Source: Carnobacterium_A antarcticum (lineage in GTDB: Bacteria > Bacillota > Bacilli > Lactobacillales > Carnobacteriaceae). Taken from it: a DNA stretch of 64,000 nucleotides. This document shows, one piece after another, positions 16,927-25,925 of the stretch. The notes beneath the pieces were generated by a model. That model did not search any database and had not been told where the DNA came from. It saw only the letters and a program-made list of their open reading frames with translations. A program made the position numbers and the translations under genes. Each line of letters begins with the position of its first letter. The stretch's first letter is position 1. Location of the stretch: NCBI RefSeq assembly GCF_042658365.1, contig NZ_JBHSQC010000011.1. One strand, given 5' to 3'.

Positions 16927-17697
16927 ATGCCTTTATTAGAAGTTAAGAATGTAAAAAAAGTTTATACCGCTCGTTTTTCGAGTCAACAAACAGAAGCACT
17001 GACAAACGTTAATTTTTCAGTTGAAAATGGGGAGTTCGTTTCTATCATGGGGGAATCAGGATCGGGGAAAACAACGTTACTGAATATCCTCTCAACATTG
17101 GATACCGCCAGCAGCGGAGAAGTTTATTTAGACGGCAAGCCGTTGTCTAAAATCAAAGACCGTGAAATCTCTGCTTTTCGCCGGAATACATTGGGATTTG
17201 TGTTTCAAGATTTTAATTTATTGGATAACTTTACAATTCGCGACAATATCTTATTGCCGCTGGTTTTATCCAATACACCGGTCGCTGAAATGGAAAGCCG
17301 CATCCAACCAATCGTTAAGAATTTAGGAATAGAAGCTTATTTGGATAATTATCCGTATGAAGTTTCAGGCGGACAAAAACAACGGGTAGCTGTTTCCAGA
17401 GCCTTGATCACCAACCCTAAAATCATTTTGGCAGATGAACCGACTGGAGCATTGGATTCACGAGCTTCACAAAATTTGTTGGAAACATTTGAACGGATCA
17501 ACGAATCAGGACAAACGATCATGATGGTCACGCATAGTGCGCGGGCAGCCAGCTACTCGAACCGAGTCTTGTTTATCCGAGATGGAGCTGTTTACCATGA
17601 AATTTACCGAGGCGATCAAACTGCGGAAGAATTTATGGATCATATTGCCCAATCCATGAGAGTCTTATCTAGCCGAGGTGAGCAGTATGAACACTAA
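16927..17697 (+). CDS. BceA-type ABC transporter ATPase
   Basis: A 256-residue ATPase of the MacB/LolD/BceA branch: Walker A GESGSGKTT, Q-loop FVFQDFNLLD, signature VSGGQKQR, Walker B IILADEPTGALD, H-loop MMVTHSARAAS. GGAGGAGG ribosome site. It overlaps the permease gene by 11 bases. With the permease and the two-component pair it forms a complete BceRSAB-like module for resistance to cell-wall-active peptides such as bacitracin or nisin; the actual inducer is unknown. Confidence 0.9.
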   Translation: MPLLEVKNVKKVYTARFSSQQTEALTNVNFSVENGEFVSIMGESGSGKTTLLNILSTLDTASSGEVYLDGKPLSKIKDREISAFRRNTLGFVFQDFNLLDNFTIRDNILLPLVLSNTPVAEMESRIQPIVKNLGIEAYLDNYPYEVSGGQKQRVAVSRALITNPKIILADEPTGALDSRASQNLLETFERINESGQTIMMVTHSARAASYSNRVLFIRDGAVYHEIYRGDQTAEEFMDHIAQSMRVLSSRGEQYEH

Positions 17698-19687
17698 ATT
17701 TTTCGCCAAATTAGCCGTGCGGAATATTCGATCTAACATGCAAACGTATTTGCCATACGTGCTTTCTTCTACGATGACAGTGGCTATGTTCTTTTTGATG
17801 GTCTCACTATTGACTAATGAATTTGTCCAAGGCCGTTCAAGTACATTGCCTATGTTGTTTGGCTTTGGGGCTGTTGTGGTCGGAATGTTTTCGTTTATCT
17901 TTATTCTATATACCAACAGCTTTCTGATCAAACGCCGAAAAAAAGAAATCGGCCTTTACGGTATATTGGGCTTAGGGAAGAAACACGTGGCGAAAGTTCT
18001 GATGCTGGAAATGGTATTGACAAGTTTCTTTAGTATCACAGCTGGGTTGATCACCGGGCAAGTATTCGGGAAATTGTTTTTCATGTTCTTGAATTACATG
18101 TTGAATTTACCTGAACCGATGGAATATACGGGTTCTTTAGACAAAGTCTTGCTGACGGCCGCTTTATTTATCGGCATTTTCTTGATCGGGCTGCTTTACA
18201 ATATCAGCCAAGTAACATTTTCTAATCCGATCAAATTATTAAAAGGCCGTAAAGAAGGGGAAAAAGAACCAAAAGGATCGATTGTTTTGTTCATCCTTTC
18301 AGTCGGTTTGCTGGCAGGCGGTTATTGGATCTCCTTGTCGATCGATAATCCGATCGATGCACTTCAGTATTTCTTTATAGCGGTTTTACTAGTGATCGTC
18401 GGTACCTATCTGTTCTTTATTTCCGGATCGATTTTTATTCTTAAAGCTTTAAAGAAAAACAAGAAATTCTATTACCGTCCTGGTCCGTTTATTTCCATCT
18501 CAGGAATGCTGTACCGCATGAAACAAAATGCGGTGGGTTTAGCCAATATTTGTATTCTGGCTACCATGGTTATTGTGGCTTTATCGACAACTGTTGCGAT
18601 GTTTGTCGGTACAGAAGAGACTTTGGATAACCGTTTCCCATTTGAGAATGCGGTAACGATCTATGGCGGAGAACAAGAAGAATCGGCAGGAAATAGTCAG
18701 CTGCCTGAGATGGAACAGATCAAAACAACCATTGATGAGCAGACTGCAGCCGCTGATTTAAAAATTGATCAGCTGGAAAGCTACAGATACCAAACACTCC
18801 TTGGAATGCTTGAAAAGAATAAATTTGTGATACCAGAGAGTACCTCACTCACTGACTTTACTTCTATAGTATCTGTCATTATCCTTCCATTGGAAGATTA
18901 CAATCAATGGACGGATGAAACGATGGAACTAGGAGAGAATGAAGCGTTGTATTATCATTCAAAAGATACTTTGAAGGGACAAACACTTTCGTTAGGAGAA
19001 CAAACGTATCAGCTGCAGAAAATGGCAGTTGTTCCAGGAGATATCGAAAGTCAAGGTGAGTTGTTAGAGATTTTGGTACTGGTCTTGCCAAGTATTTCAG
19101 AAATTGAAAAGGTGACTCAAAATTATATGCAGCAAAACCCCGATACTTTTATAGCGGGTCTTTCTGGAACGATCAATTGGGACACGACAGGCAGTCCGGC
19201 AGAGAAAGCGGCTTATGCTGCTGATTTAAAAGCAGTATTTAACGACACACCTTCAATGAGTTATGAATCCAAAGAAATGAATCGGGATGAATGGTATGGT
19301 ATGAACGGCGGATTCCTATTCCTTGGGGTCTTCTTGGGGCTGTTGTTTACCATTGGGACTGTTTTGATCACGTATTTCAAACAGGTTTCCGAAGGGTATG
19401 ACGACCGTGAAAAATTCCAAATCATGCAAAAAGTTGGGTTAGATCAAAAGATGATCAAAGATTCCACTCGTCTGCAAATTGTTTGGATGTTTTTCTTGCC
19501 AATCATCATTGCGGTTATCCATATCGCTTTTGCTTACCCAATCATTCAAAAAATGCTGGTTGTCTTTGGAATCACCAATCAAAAGCTTTTGATCTTGTCG
19601 ATCATTGGTGTGATAGCAGCATTTAGTTTGATCTATTGGTTGATTTACCGTATCACTTCAAAAATTTACTACAATATTGTTAAATAA
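17687..19687 (+). CDS. BceB-type ABC transporter permease
   Basis: A 666-residue permease with the BceB layout: about ten hydrophobic helices, FtsX-like domains, and one large extracellular domain between roughly residues 310 and 520 (from VGTEETLDNRFPFENA on), which in this family contacts the kinase and the antibiotic-target complex. ATG 17687 follows GAGGTG; the GTG at 17678 is inside that ribosome site. It ends the module, 52 bases before a strong terminator. Confidence 0.88.
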   Translation: MNTKFFAKLAVRNIRSNMQTYLPYVLSSTMTVAMFFLMVSLLTNEFVQGRSSTLPMLFGFGAVVVGMFSFIFILYTNSFLIKRRKKEIGLYGILGLGKKHVAKVLMLEMVLTSFFSITAGLITGQVFGKLFFMFLNYMLNLPEPMEYTGSLDKVLLTAALFIGIFLIGLLYNISQVTFSNPIKLLKGRKEGEKEPKGSIVLFILSVGLLAGGYWISLSIDNPIDALQYFFIAVLLVIVGTYLFFISGSIFILKALKKNKKFYYRPGPFISISGMLYRMKQNAVGLANICILATMVIVALSTTVAMFVGTEETLDNRFPFENAVTIYGGEQEESAGNSQLPEMEQIKTTIDEQTAAADLKIDQLESYRYQTLLGMLEKNKFVIPESTSLTDFTSIVSVIILPLEDYNQWTDETMELGENEALYYHSKDTLKGQTLSLGEQTYQLQKMAVVPGDIESQGELLEILVLVLPSISEIEKVTQNYMQQNPDTFIAGLSGTINWDTTGSPAEKAAYAADLKAVFNDTPSMSYESKEMNRDEWYGMNGGFLFLGVFLGLLFTIGTVLITYFKQVSEGYDDREKFQIMQKVGLDQKMIKDSTRLQIVWMFFLPIIIAVIHIAFAYPIIQKMLVVFGITNQKLLILSIIGVIAAFSLIYWLIYRITSKIYYNIVK

Positions 19688-19738
19688 AAAGCTCAATGTT
19701 GCTTACTAGGCAGTCATTTAGCGATATAACCTACTCTG

Positions 19739-19787
19739 AACCCCGTAAGCCGAATGTATCTTTTAAATTTGGCTTACGGGGTTTTTA
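19739..19787 (+). terminator. terminator after the BceRSAB-like module
   Basis: A 13-bp GC-rich stem (AACCCCGTAAGCC with GGCTTACGGGGTT) followed by T5. Confidence 0.9.
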
Positions 19788-19858
19788 GGTTTAAGAATTT
19801 GCAGGTGAGTTCTTTCTTTTTGTTCGTTTGTTTGTATTAAAAGTTATTTTGTTTTTTT

Positions 19859-20020
19859 GAGTACCTTAAGGAGATTAAACCTTTGTCCTTAGGGCACGCA
19901 AATTCCTTTTGAGTGCCTTAAAGAGATTAAATTTCTGTTCTTAAGTCACGCAAACACCTTTTACGTACCTTAAAGAGTTTAAATTTATGTTGATAAGGTA
20001 TGCAAAAACCTTTTGAGCAC
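19859..20020. repeat. 52-bp tandem repeat array B
   Basis: Units begin at 19859, 19911 and 19963 with the same 52-base period as array A; a fourth start at 20015 fades at once into a gene remnant. Between units one and two, GGGCAC pairs with GTGCC, whereas most other units have GGTAC with GTACC: a paired change that supports a hairpin made from neighbouring units. The 587-base interval 19688-20274 holds a terminator, this array, the gene remnant and a second terminator. Confidence 0.85.
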
Positions 20021-20021
20021 T

Positions 20022-20153
20022 CTTGATGCTGCTCAAGTACCTTTATACCAAGGAGCATCGAATTATTTGATCAATCCTGAATTAAAAGGCATCGAATATC
20101 ACCTGTATGGCGATTACTTCAACTTTAGAACGGCATATTTGGCAGAAGAATAA
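20022..20153 (+). pseudogene. C-terminal remnant of an oligopeptide-binding protein (OppA type)
   Basis: An open frame of 43 codons ending in TAA translates to LDAAQVPLYQGASNYL, then NPELKGIEYHLYGDY and FNFRTAYLAEE. This matches the extreme C-terminus of SBP_bac_5 peptide-binding lipoproteins, where VPLYQ, a KG pair and a final aromatic-rich F-x-F/Y-x-x-AY stretch recur. No start codon, ribosome site or N-terminal part is present; the frame runs backwards straight into repeat array B. A terminator follows, as expected for the original gene. Identification is by eye from family knowledge. Confidence 0.65.
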
Positions 20154-20163
20154 AATGAAATGA

Positions 20164-20204
20164 AATAAGTTCTTTTACGTTAAACGGTAAAAGAGCTTAT
20201 TTTT
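20164..20204 (+). terminator. terminator after the OppA remnant
   Basis: A 15-bp stem with one wobble (AATAAG-T-TCTTTTAC with GTAAAAGA-G-CTTATT) and T5, 10 bases after the remnant's stop codon. Confidence 0.8.
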
Positions 20205-20274
20205 GTGTTTAAAACCATTAGTTTTTGGCATGTTTTGATGTAAACTAGAGGTATCAGTAATGGAGGTTACAGAC

Positions 20275-22023
20275 ATGTTGAATTTGTTTATCTTAATGCT
20301 TGAACGAGTGGGTTTGATCATTCTGGTGGCGTACATTTTAATGAACGTCCAACATTTTAAAACGATTTTAACCAAGCGACAATTGTTCTCAACGAAAGTT
20401 CAATTGATTATTGTATTCAGTATTTTTGCTATTATTTCGAATTTTACCGGTGTTGCGATCAGTCGTGATCAAGTTGTGTCAGATCAATTGCTCATTACGC
20501 TATCTGCAGATGCATCTTTGGCAAATACGCGTGCTTTGACAATTGGAGTATCTGGCTTTATCGGAGGGCCGGTCGTTGGACTCAGTGTCGGAGTTATCTC
20601 TGGAATCGTTCGTTATTTTCAAGGAGGCGAAGCGGCGTTTATTTATGTGATCTCATCCATTTTGATCGGCTTGTTTTCTGGAATTTATGGGGCCAGATCC
20701 ATGCGCAAAAACAGCTACCCGAAAGTAAAAGAGGGCATGATCGTTGGTGCAGTGATGGAAAGCATTCAAATGCTGTGTATCTTGATTTTTGGCGGGCATT
20801 TCTTGGCGTCGCTAACATTAGTCGGATTTATTGCCTTTCCGATGATTTTGATCAATAGTTTGGGAACCGCTATCTTTTTGTCGATCATTGATTCGACTTT
20901 GCGGCATGAAGAACAAACAAAAGCAGTGCAGACTCATGATGTTTTGCAGCTGGCCAATGAAACACTGCCTTATTTTCGAGCAGGAATGCATGAACGATCG
21001 TGTACAGAAGCAGCAAAAATTATCATGCGGTTCATTAAAGTATCTGCTGTCAGCATAACCAATCAAGAAAGAATTTTGGCGCATGTCGGTGCAGCCAGCG
21101 ATCACCATATACCTTCTAATGGAATTTTGACCAATTTATCAAAAGAAGTATTGAAGAGCGGAAAAATCAAAGAAGCTCATTCGCACGATGAAATCGGCTG
21201 CGACTTCCCAGGCTGCCCACTTGAAGCAGCAATCGTTATTCCATTGAGATCGAAAGGTGCGACGGTCGGCATCTTGAAGATGTATTTTACAGATGCGACG
21301 AAATTAACTTTTGTCGAACGCCAATTAGCAGAAGGCTTGGGCAATATCTTCTCCAGCCAAATTGAATTAGGCGAAATGGAGTTGCAAGGAAAACTATTGC
21401 AAGACGCTGAAATCAAGTCCCTGCAAGCTCAAGTGAATCCGCATTTCTTTTTCAATGCGATCAATACTGTTTCAGCTTTGATTCGAGTCGATAGTGAAAA
21501 AGCCCGCAGTCTATTGATTCAGTTAAGCCACTTTTTTCGGTCTAATTTACAAGGAGCGAGAACCAACTTGATTCCATTGTCAAAAGAACTAGAGCAAGTA
21601 AAAGCTTATTTATCTTTAGAACAAGCCCGATTTCCAGACCGCTATCAGGTAAACATAGAAGTGGAAGACGGGTTGTCAGAAGTTTTAGTGCCGCCTTTTT
21701 TGGTTCAAATATTGGTAGAAAATGCGTTTAAACATGCTTTTGGAAGCCGCAAAATCGACAACCAAATTTGGGTCGATGTTACTAAGCACGAACAAGGCAT
21801 ACAAGTCAGCGTGAAAGATAATGGATTAGGAATAGAAACTGAACGGTTAATAAAACTAGGCAAAGAAGTTGTTTTGTCTGAAAAAGGAACAGGATCAGCG
21901 CTTGAAAATTTAAATAAGCGATTGATCAGTTTATTTGGAGAGAGCGGAAAGCTGCAGTTTGAAACATCAACTCAAGGAACCGCGGTTTCGTGCACTGTAC
22001 CGTATCGTGAAAGGGAGGAATGA
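20275..22023 (+). CDS. LytS-type sensor histidine kinase
   Basis: A 582-residue kinase: 5TMR-LYT membrane domain (residues ~1-200, containing ISRDQVVSDQLLITLSADAS-like loops and GGPVVGLSVG), a GAF-like domain (~225-370, with a cysteine pair in GCDFPGCPLE), then the His_kinase domain with AQVNPHFFFNAINT (the PHFFFN histidine) and ATPase motifs ENAFKHAFG and DNGLGI. ATG 20275 follows TGGAGG; the upstream ATG at 20260 lies within that ribosome site. LytS kinases sense pyruvate or membrane state and control pyruvate carriers (LrgAB, BtsT/CstA). Its regulator follows at once. Confidence 0.9.
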   Translation: MLNLFILMLERVGLIILVAYILMNVQHFKTILTKRQLFSTKVQLIIVFSIFAIISNFTGVAISRDQVVSDQLLITLSADASLANTRALTIGVSGFIGGPVVGLSVGVISGIVRYFQGGEAAFIYVISSILIGLFSGIYGARSMRKNSYPKVKEGMIVGAVMESIQMLCILIFGGHFLASLTLVGFIAFPMILINSLGTAIFLSIIDSTLRHEEQTKAVQTHDVLQLANETLPYFRAGMHERSCTEAAKIIMRFIKVSAVSITNQERILAHVGAASDHHIPSNGILTNLSKEVLKSGKIKEAHSHDEIGCDFPGCPLEAAIVIPLRSKGATVGILKMYFTDATKLTFVERQLAEGLGNIFSSQIELGEMELQGKLLQDAEIKSLQAQVNPHFFFNAINTVSALIRVDSEKARSLLIQLSHFFRSNLQGARTNLIPLSKELEQVKAYLSLEQARFPDRYQVNIEVEDGLSEVLVPPFLVQILVENAFKHAFGSRKIDNQIWVDVTKHEQGIQVSVKDNGLGIETERLIKLGKEVVLSEKGTGSALENLNKRLISLFGESGKLQFETSTQGTAVSCTVPYREREE

Positions 22024-22027
22024 AAAG

Positions 22028-22753
22028 ATGCATACATTGATCGTTGATGATGAGCCTTTGGCTAGAAATGAATTGAATTACTTATTAGAACAGTGTGAAG
22101 AGGTAACTTCGGTAACTGAAGCAGACTCGATCGAAGAAGCGTTAGAACAAATGCTGAAAAAAACAGTGGATTTGATTTTTCTTGATATTCATTTAACCAA
22201 TGAGAGCGGGCTAACGCTAGCTGAAAAAATCAAACAAGTGAAAAACCCGCCATTGATCGTCTTTGCCACAGCCTACGATGACTATGCGATCAAAGCTTTT
22301 GAATTGAATGCGAAAGACTATGTGCTAAAGCCTTTCGAACAAAAACGGATTCAGCAAGCCGTTACCAAAGCTTATAAAACACATCAAAATGAGAAACAAC
22401 AAGTCCATGAGCTTCCAGAAGAACCACTAAAAGCTATTCCTGTTCAATTAGATGACCGGATCTTCTTGGTAAAGATTGAAGAGATAATAGCAGTGGGTGT
22501 TGAAAATGGGGAAACAACGATTTATACAAAAAAACGCGAATACCCGATCAATGAACCATTAAGTGCGATTGAGAAAAAAATCTGTCATCATGCTTTTTTA
22601 CGCGTACACCGCTCATATTTAATCAACGTGAATGCAATTGATGAGATCCAACCTTGGTTTAACCATACCTATCAAGTTACACTGGAAAACCAGTTGAAGA
22701 TTCCTGTCAGCCGTTCTTATATGAAAGACTTTAGAGAGCAAGTGGGGTTGTGA
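22028..22753 (+). CDS. LytTR-type response regulator
   Basis: A 241-residue regulator: receiver with VDDE, aspartate in LIFLDIHL and lysine in VLKPF, then a LytTR DNA-binding domain (from ~residue 135: IPVQLDDRIFLVKIEEI, then FLRVHRSYLIN). ATG 22028 follows GGGAGG, 4 bases after the kinase stop, so the pair is one operon. A nearby cstA gene is a plausible target; no lrgAB genes are in the window. Confidence 0.9.
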   Translation: MHTLIVDDEPLARNELNYLLEQCEEVTSVTEADSIEEALEQMLKKTVDLIFLDIHLTNESGLTLAEKIKQVKNPPLIVFATAYDDYAIKAFELNAKDYVLKPFEQKRIQQAVTKAYKTHQNEKQQVHELPEEPLKAIPVQLDDRIFLVKIEEIIAVGVENGETTIYTKKREYPINEPLSAIEKKICHHAFLRVHRSYLINVNAIDEIQPWFNHTYQVTLENQLKIPVSRSYMKDFREQVGL

Positions 22754-22820
22754 GAAGAGCAAACATGTTTGTCCAATTCTATTTTTGAACACGTTCAAAA
22801 ACAATCCTTTCAGATATAGC

Positions 22821-22857
22821 AAAGGGGGAGGAGAAACTTGTCTCACTCCCTTTTTTT
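22821..22857 (+). terminator. terminator after the LytS/LytT pair
   Basis: Imperfect stem (AAAGGG...GAGA with TCTC...CCCTTT) and seven T. The remaining 22754-23135 interval has two short palindromes (CAAACATGTTTG at 22760-22771; TTTTTGAAC-AC-GTTCAAAAA at 22782-22801) and no convincing gene. Confidence 0.7.
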
Positions 22858-23135
22858 GCAATTTTAAACTCAGGCATTTTCGAGAACTAATGATTAACCT
22901 GAAAAGTCATCCTAAAGGGTTATTTAATCTATTTTTTGATACAACAGTTTCGTTACCGCAATGACGATAAAGCACAACATACCAAAGAAATGAAGCAGGG
23001 AAATACATTTCTAATGCTTAATAAAAAAAGATATTTTTTTCACAATACTCTTGACAATTTATTGTTATAGGTTTATATTAGTCACTGAAGGTAGCTACTA
23101 CGACATGTGATTAAATTCACTTGAAGGAGGATGAA

Positions 23136-23936
23136 ATGGAACATATAATAACCATTATGAAAGATTACCAATTTTCGGAATATGAAACACTTGTGTATAT
23201 GGCGTTGTTAAAAAAAAGCAACCAAACTGGTTACGAAACTAGTAAAAATTCAAGTGTTCCTCGTTCAAAAGTGTATAATATTTTAGAAATTTTATTAAAA
23301 AAAGGTGTTATTATTTGCAGTAATACAGATCCTGTTCGCTACAAAGCAAAATCGGTTGAAGAATTAATCGATCGGTTAAATAAAAAAGTACAATCTGATT
23401 TTAATGAAATTAAAAAGAGTTTGGGCAGTATAGAAAAAGAAGAAGAAACAGACATTTTATGGAGCTTGTCAGAATACAATCAAGTGATTGAAAAATCTAT
23501 TCAATTGATAAGACATTCTCAAAAAGACCTTTATCTGCAAATTTGGGAAGAAGATTTAACCGAAATGATGGTTACCTTATTAACAGAGGCGGAAAAGCGG
23601 CTTGATAAATTTATTGTTATATTATTTAGCAAGAAACGTCATTATGAATTACCTTTTAATCGATTTTACAAACATGGTTTTGAAGAAGATAAATTAAAGG
23701 ATTATGGAAGCCGGTGGATTACTGTTGTGGCAGATTCAAAGGAAGTTGTTTATGGGACCTTTCCAAAAGGACAACCAGATGTCATTTGGACACGGAACCA
23801 TTCCATGGTCAAGCTGTCGAAAGAATATGTTATCCATGATGCTTATAATTTAAGGATGATTAATCAGCTGGAAGATCCTGCTAAACAAGTATTTGGAAAA
23901 GATTTAATGGATGTCAGAAATATTTATGGGAAATAA
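23136..23936 (+). CDS. TrmB-family transcriptional regulator
   Basis: A 266-residue protein: N-terminal winged helix of TrmB type (YQFSEYETLVYMALLK, TGYETSKNSSVPRSKVYNILE), a short coiled linker rich in K/E, and a C-terminal effector domain with a phospholipase-D-like fold pattern. ATG 23136 is used because AAGGAGG sits 9 bases upstream; the TTG at 23121 lies in the ribosome site. It is directly followed by a TSUP permease and an ornithine-cyclodeaminase-like enzyme, which it probably controls. Confidence 0.85.
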   Translation: MEHIITIMKDYQFSEYETLVYMALLKKSNQTGYETSKNSSVPRSKVYNILEILLKKGVIICSNTDPVRYKAKSVEELIDRLNKKVQSDFNEIKKSLGSIEKEEETDILWSLSEYNQVIEKSIQLIRHSQKDLYLQIWEEDLTEMMVTLLTEAEKRLDKFIVILFSKKRHYELPFNRFYKHGFEEDKLKDYGSRWITVVADSKEVVYGTFPKGQPDVIWTRNHSMVKLSKEYVIHDAYNLRMINQLEDPAKQVFGKDLMDVRNIYGK

Positions 23937-23956
23937 AAAATTTGGAGGAAACTAAA

Positions 23957-24844
23957 ATGACTACAGTGTTATTATCTTTAATCGTGATCGTCAACTTGTT
24001 TTTTGTAATTTCTTTTGTGAAAGATATAACAAAGCATAAAAATGAAATTAAAAAGGAACCAGCCAATACTATTGCGTTGCCTTTTGTCGCATTTTTCACC
24101 TTTTTGCTTTCCACTTTTGGTATTTCAGATTTTGCTATTGGAACAGTATTGTACCAAAAGTTAAAATGGGTACCGCTAAAAAAATTGCCAGGTACACTAA
24201 ACGCCCAATGTGTGATTCCGGTTGCTGCTATGGCTCTTTCGTATATTACTTCTATTGATGTAGGAATCAAGACACTAGCTGTTTGTATCATCAGTCAAGT
24301 AATCGGTGCATATGTGGGCCCACGTTTTGTTGTGAAGTTACCCGAAAAAACGATTAAAAAATTTGTGTCGATTGGTTTGACAATAGCTGCTCTTTTGATA
24401 CTGGCTGGAAAATTCAATTTGATTCCTTCTAATGGAACAGCGACTGAATTGTATGGTATAAAATTAGTAACAGCTGGAATTTTATTATTTGCATACGGGG
24501 CATTAAATAATATTGGAATAGGCTCGTATGCTTTAACTATGGCGACTGTTTATGCTTTAGGAATGAATCCTGCAGCTGCATTCCCAATAATGATGGGAGC
24601 TTGTACTTTCTCAGTTCCGATCGGAAGTATGCAATTTGTGAAATTTGGAGAGTACAGCCGTAAAATAACTTTATTCGCTTCTACATTCGGAGTACTTGGA
24701 GTATTGACAGCAGTTTACTTCGTAAAATCATTAAATACGGGTATGCTACAATGGTTAGTCATTGTTGTTTTACTATATACAGCAGTCAGCATGGTATTAG
24801 AATTAATTAAATCAAAACAAAATATTGCAAATGAAGCAATCTAA
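23957..24844 (+). CDS. TSUP (TauE/SafE) family anion permease
   Basis: A 295-residue membrane protein with about eight hydrophobic segments, matching the TSUP family (FLLSTFGISDFAIGTVLYQKL; later GALNNIGIGSYALTMATVYALG, the repeat of the same motif). TSUP carriers move sulfite, sulfonates, or organic anions such as acetoin breakdown products. The GGAGG ribosome site precedes ATG 23957. It is 16 bases before the imine-reductase-like enzyme's start, so transport of that enzyme's substrate is a fair guess. Confidence 0.82.
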   Translation: MTTVLLSLIVIVNLFFVISFVKDITKHKNEIKKEPANTIALPFVAFFTFLLSTFGISDFAIGTVLYQKLKWVPLKKLPGTLNAQCVIPVAAMALSYITSIDVGIKTLAVCIISQVIGAYVGPRFVVKLPEKTIKKFVSIGLTIAALLILAGKFNLIPSNGTATELYGIKLVTAGILLFAYGALNNIGIGSYALTMATVYALGMNPAAAFPIMMGACTFSVPIGSMQFVKFGEYSRKITLFASTFGVLGVLTAVYFVKSLNTGMLQWLVIVVLLYTAVSMVLELIKSKQNIANEAI

Positions 24845-24860
24845 AAAGGAGAGCGAAAGA

Positions 24861-25853
24861 ATGATTATTTTAACTAAGGAAGATATGCAAAAGGTATTTT
24901 CGATGGAAGAAGCGATTGAAGCAGACAAAGAAGCACTGCGTCTCTTTTCTGAAGGAAAAAGCACAGTTCCGCTGCGAACAAATATCGATGTACCGGAATA
25001 TGAAGGACAAAGTCTTTACATGCCGGCTTATGTTTCAGGAAGTCAGTCAGCGTTAGGAGTAAAAATTGTCTCAGTTTACCCCAATAATATCGACAAAAAT
25101 CTACCTAGTGTACCGGCAACTATGGTAGTTCTTAATTCAAAAACCGGCATTGTGGAGGCCGTAATGGATGGGACCTATTTAACACAACTTCGCACAGGAG
25201 CTGTACAAGGAGCGGCTACAGATGTTTTAGCTAGAAAAGATGCCAAGGTTGCTGCTTTATTTGGAACCGGAGGCCAAGCTATTACGCAGTTGGAAGCGAT
25301 GTTGACAGTTCGTCAGTTAGAAGAGGTCCGAATCTTCGATATAGACAAAGGACGCTGTCAAAAATTTGTTGAGGAAATGTCAGAAGAATTCGCAGCTTTC
25401 GGTACGAAGATGATAGCTGCAACATCTGCTGAAGAGGCTGTTGCAGGAGCGGATATTATTACTTCTGCGACTACTTCTAAACGTGCAACGTTTGATGGGA
25501 AATTTGTTGAAGAGGGAACTCATATTAACGGAGTTGGAGCTTATACTCCTGAAATGCATGAAATACCTGCTGATATTATCGTAAAAGCAGATAAGGTCAT
25601 TTTTGATACAACTGAAGGCGTGTTAGCAGAAGCAGGAGATATCATAACGCCATTAGAAGAAGGTCTGGTTGAAAGAAGTCATTACCAAGGAGATTTAGGA
25701 GAAGTGATGCTGGGTAAAATAGCGGGAAGAGCAACAGATGCTGAAATCACAGTTTTTAAAACGGTTGGAACAGCGGTGTTGGATGTTGTTACAGCTGAAA
25801 AAATACTTCAAAAAGCTAAAAAGTTTGGTGTTGGAACAACAATCAATATGTAA
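24861..25853 (+). CDS. ornithine cyclodeaminase / mu-crystallin family NAD(P) enzyme
   Basis: A 330-residue protein with the family's N-terminal substrate domain (LYMPAYVSGSQSALGVKIVSVYP, LTQLRTGAVQGAA) and a Rossmann domain carrying FGTGGQA near residue 130. Members include ornithine cyclodeaminase, alanine dehydrogenase and cyclic ketimine reductases. The aspartate-bearing motif after INGVGAY (here TPEMHEI) is not the usual ornithine cyclodeaminase form (GGDCPGKTE), so a ketimine or imino-acid reductase is more likely. ATG 24861 follows AAAGGAGAG. It is the last gene of the TrmB-TSUP unit. Confidence 0.8.
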   Translation: MIILTKEDMQKVFSMEEAIEADKEALRLFSEGKSTVPLRTNIDVPEYEGQSLYMPAYVSGSQSALGVKIVSVYPNNIDKNLPSVPATMVVLNSKTGIVEAVMDGTYLTQLRTGAVQGAATDVLARKDAKVAALFGTGGQAITQLEAMLTVRQLEEVRIFDIDKGRCQKFVEEMSEEFAAFGTKMIAATSAEEAVAGADIITSATTSKRATFDGKFVEEGTHINGVGAYTPEMHEIPADIIVKADKVIFDTTEGVLAEAGDIITPLEEGLVERSHYQGDLGEVMLGKIAGRATDAEITVFKTVGTAVLDVVTAEKILQKAKKFGVGTTINM

Positions 25854-25884
25854 AAACAGCTAAAAACTTAATAAGAGAGAATAT

Positions 25885-25918
25885 AAAAAAGTGCATTCAC
25901 TCAAGAATGCACTTTTTT
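25885..25918. terminator. bidirectional terminator
   Basis: A perfect 14-bp stem (AAAAAAGTGCATTC with GAATGCACTTTTTT) with A and T tracts, so it can serve both strands. Confidence 0.9.
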
Positions 25919-25925
25919 GTCCTGT

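Noticed and set aside
22924..23010. Minus-strand stretch reading HFFGMLCFIVIAVTKLLYQ and then KID-stop
   Set aside because: It looks like the end of a membrane protein, but only about 27 codons are open between stops and no start, ribosome site or terminator is present. Too little to call a pseudogene.
24861..25853. Assignment as true ornithine cyclodeaminase linked to the arc operon
   Set aside because: The gene is 15 kb from arcA, in a different unit, and lacks the usual aspartate motif of ornithine cyclodeaminase.
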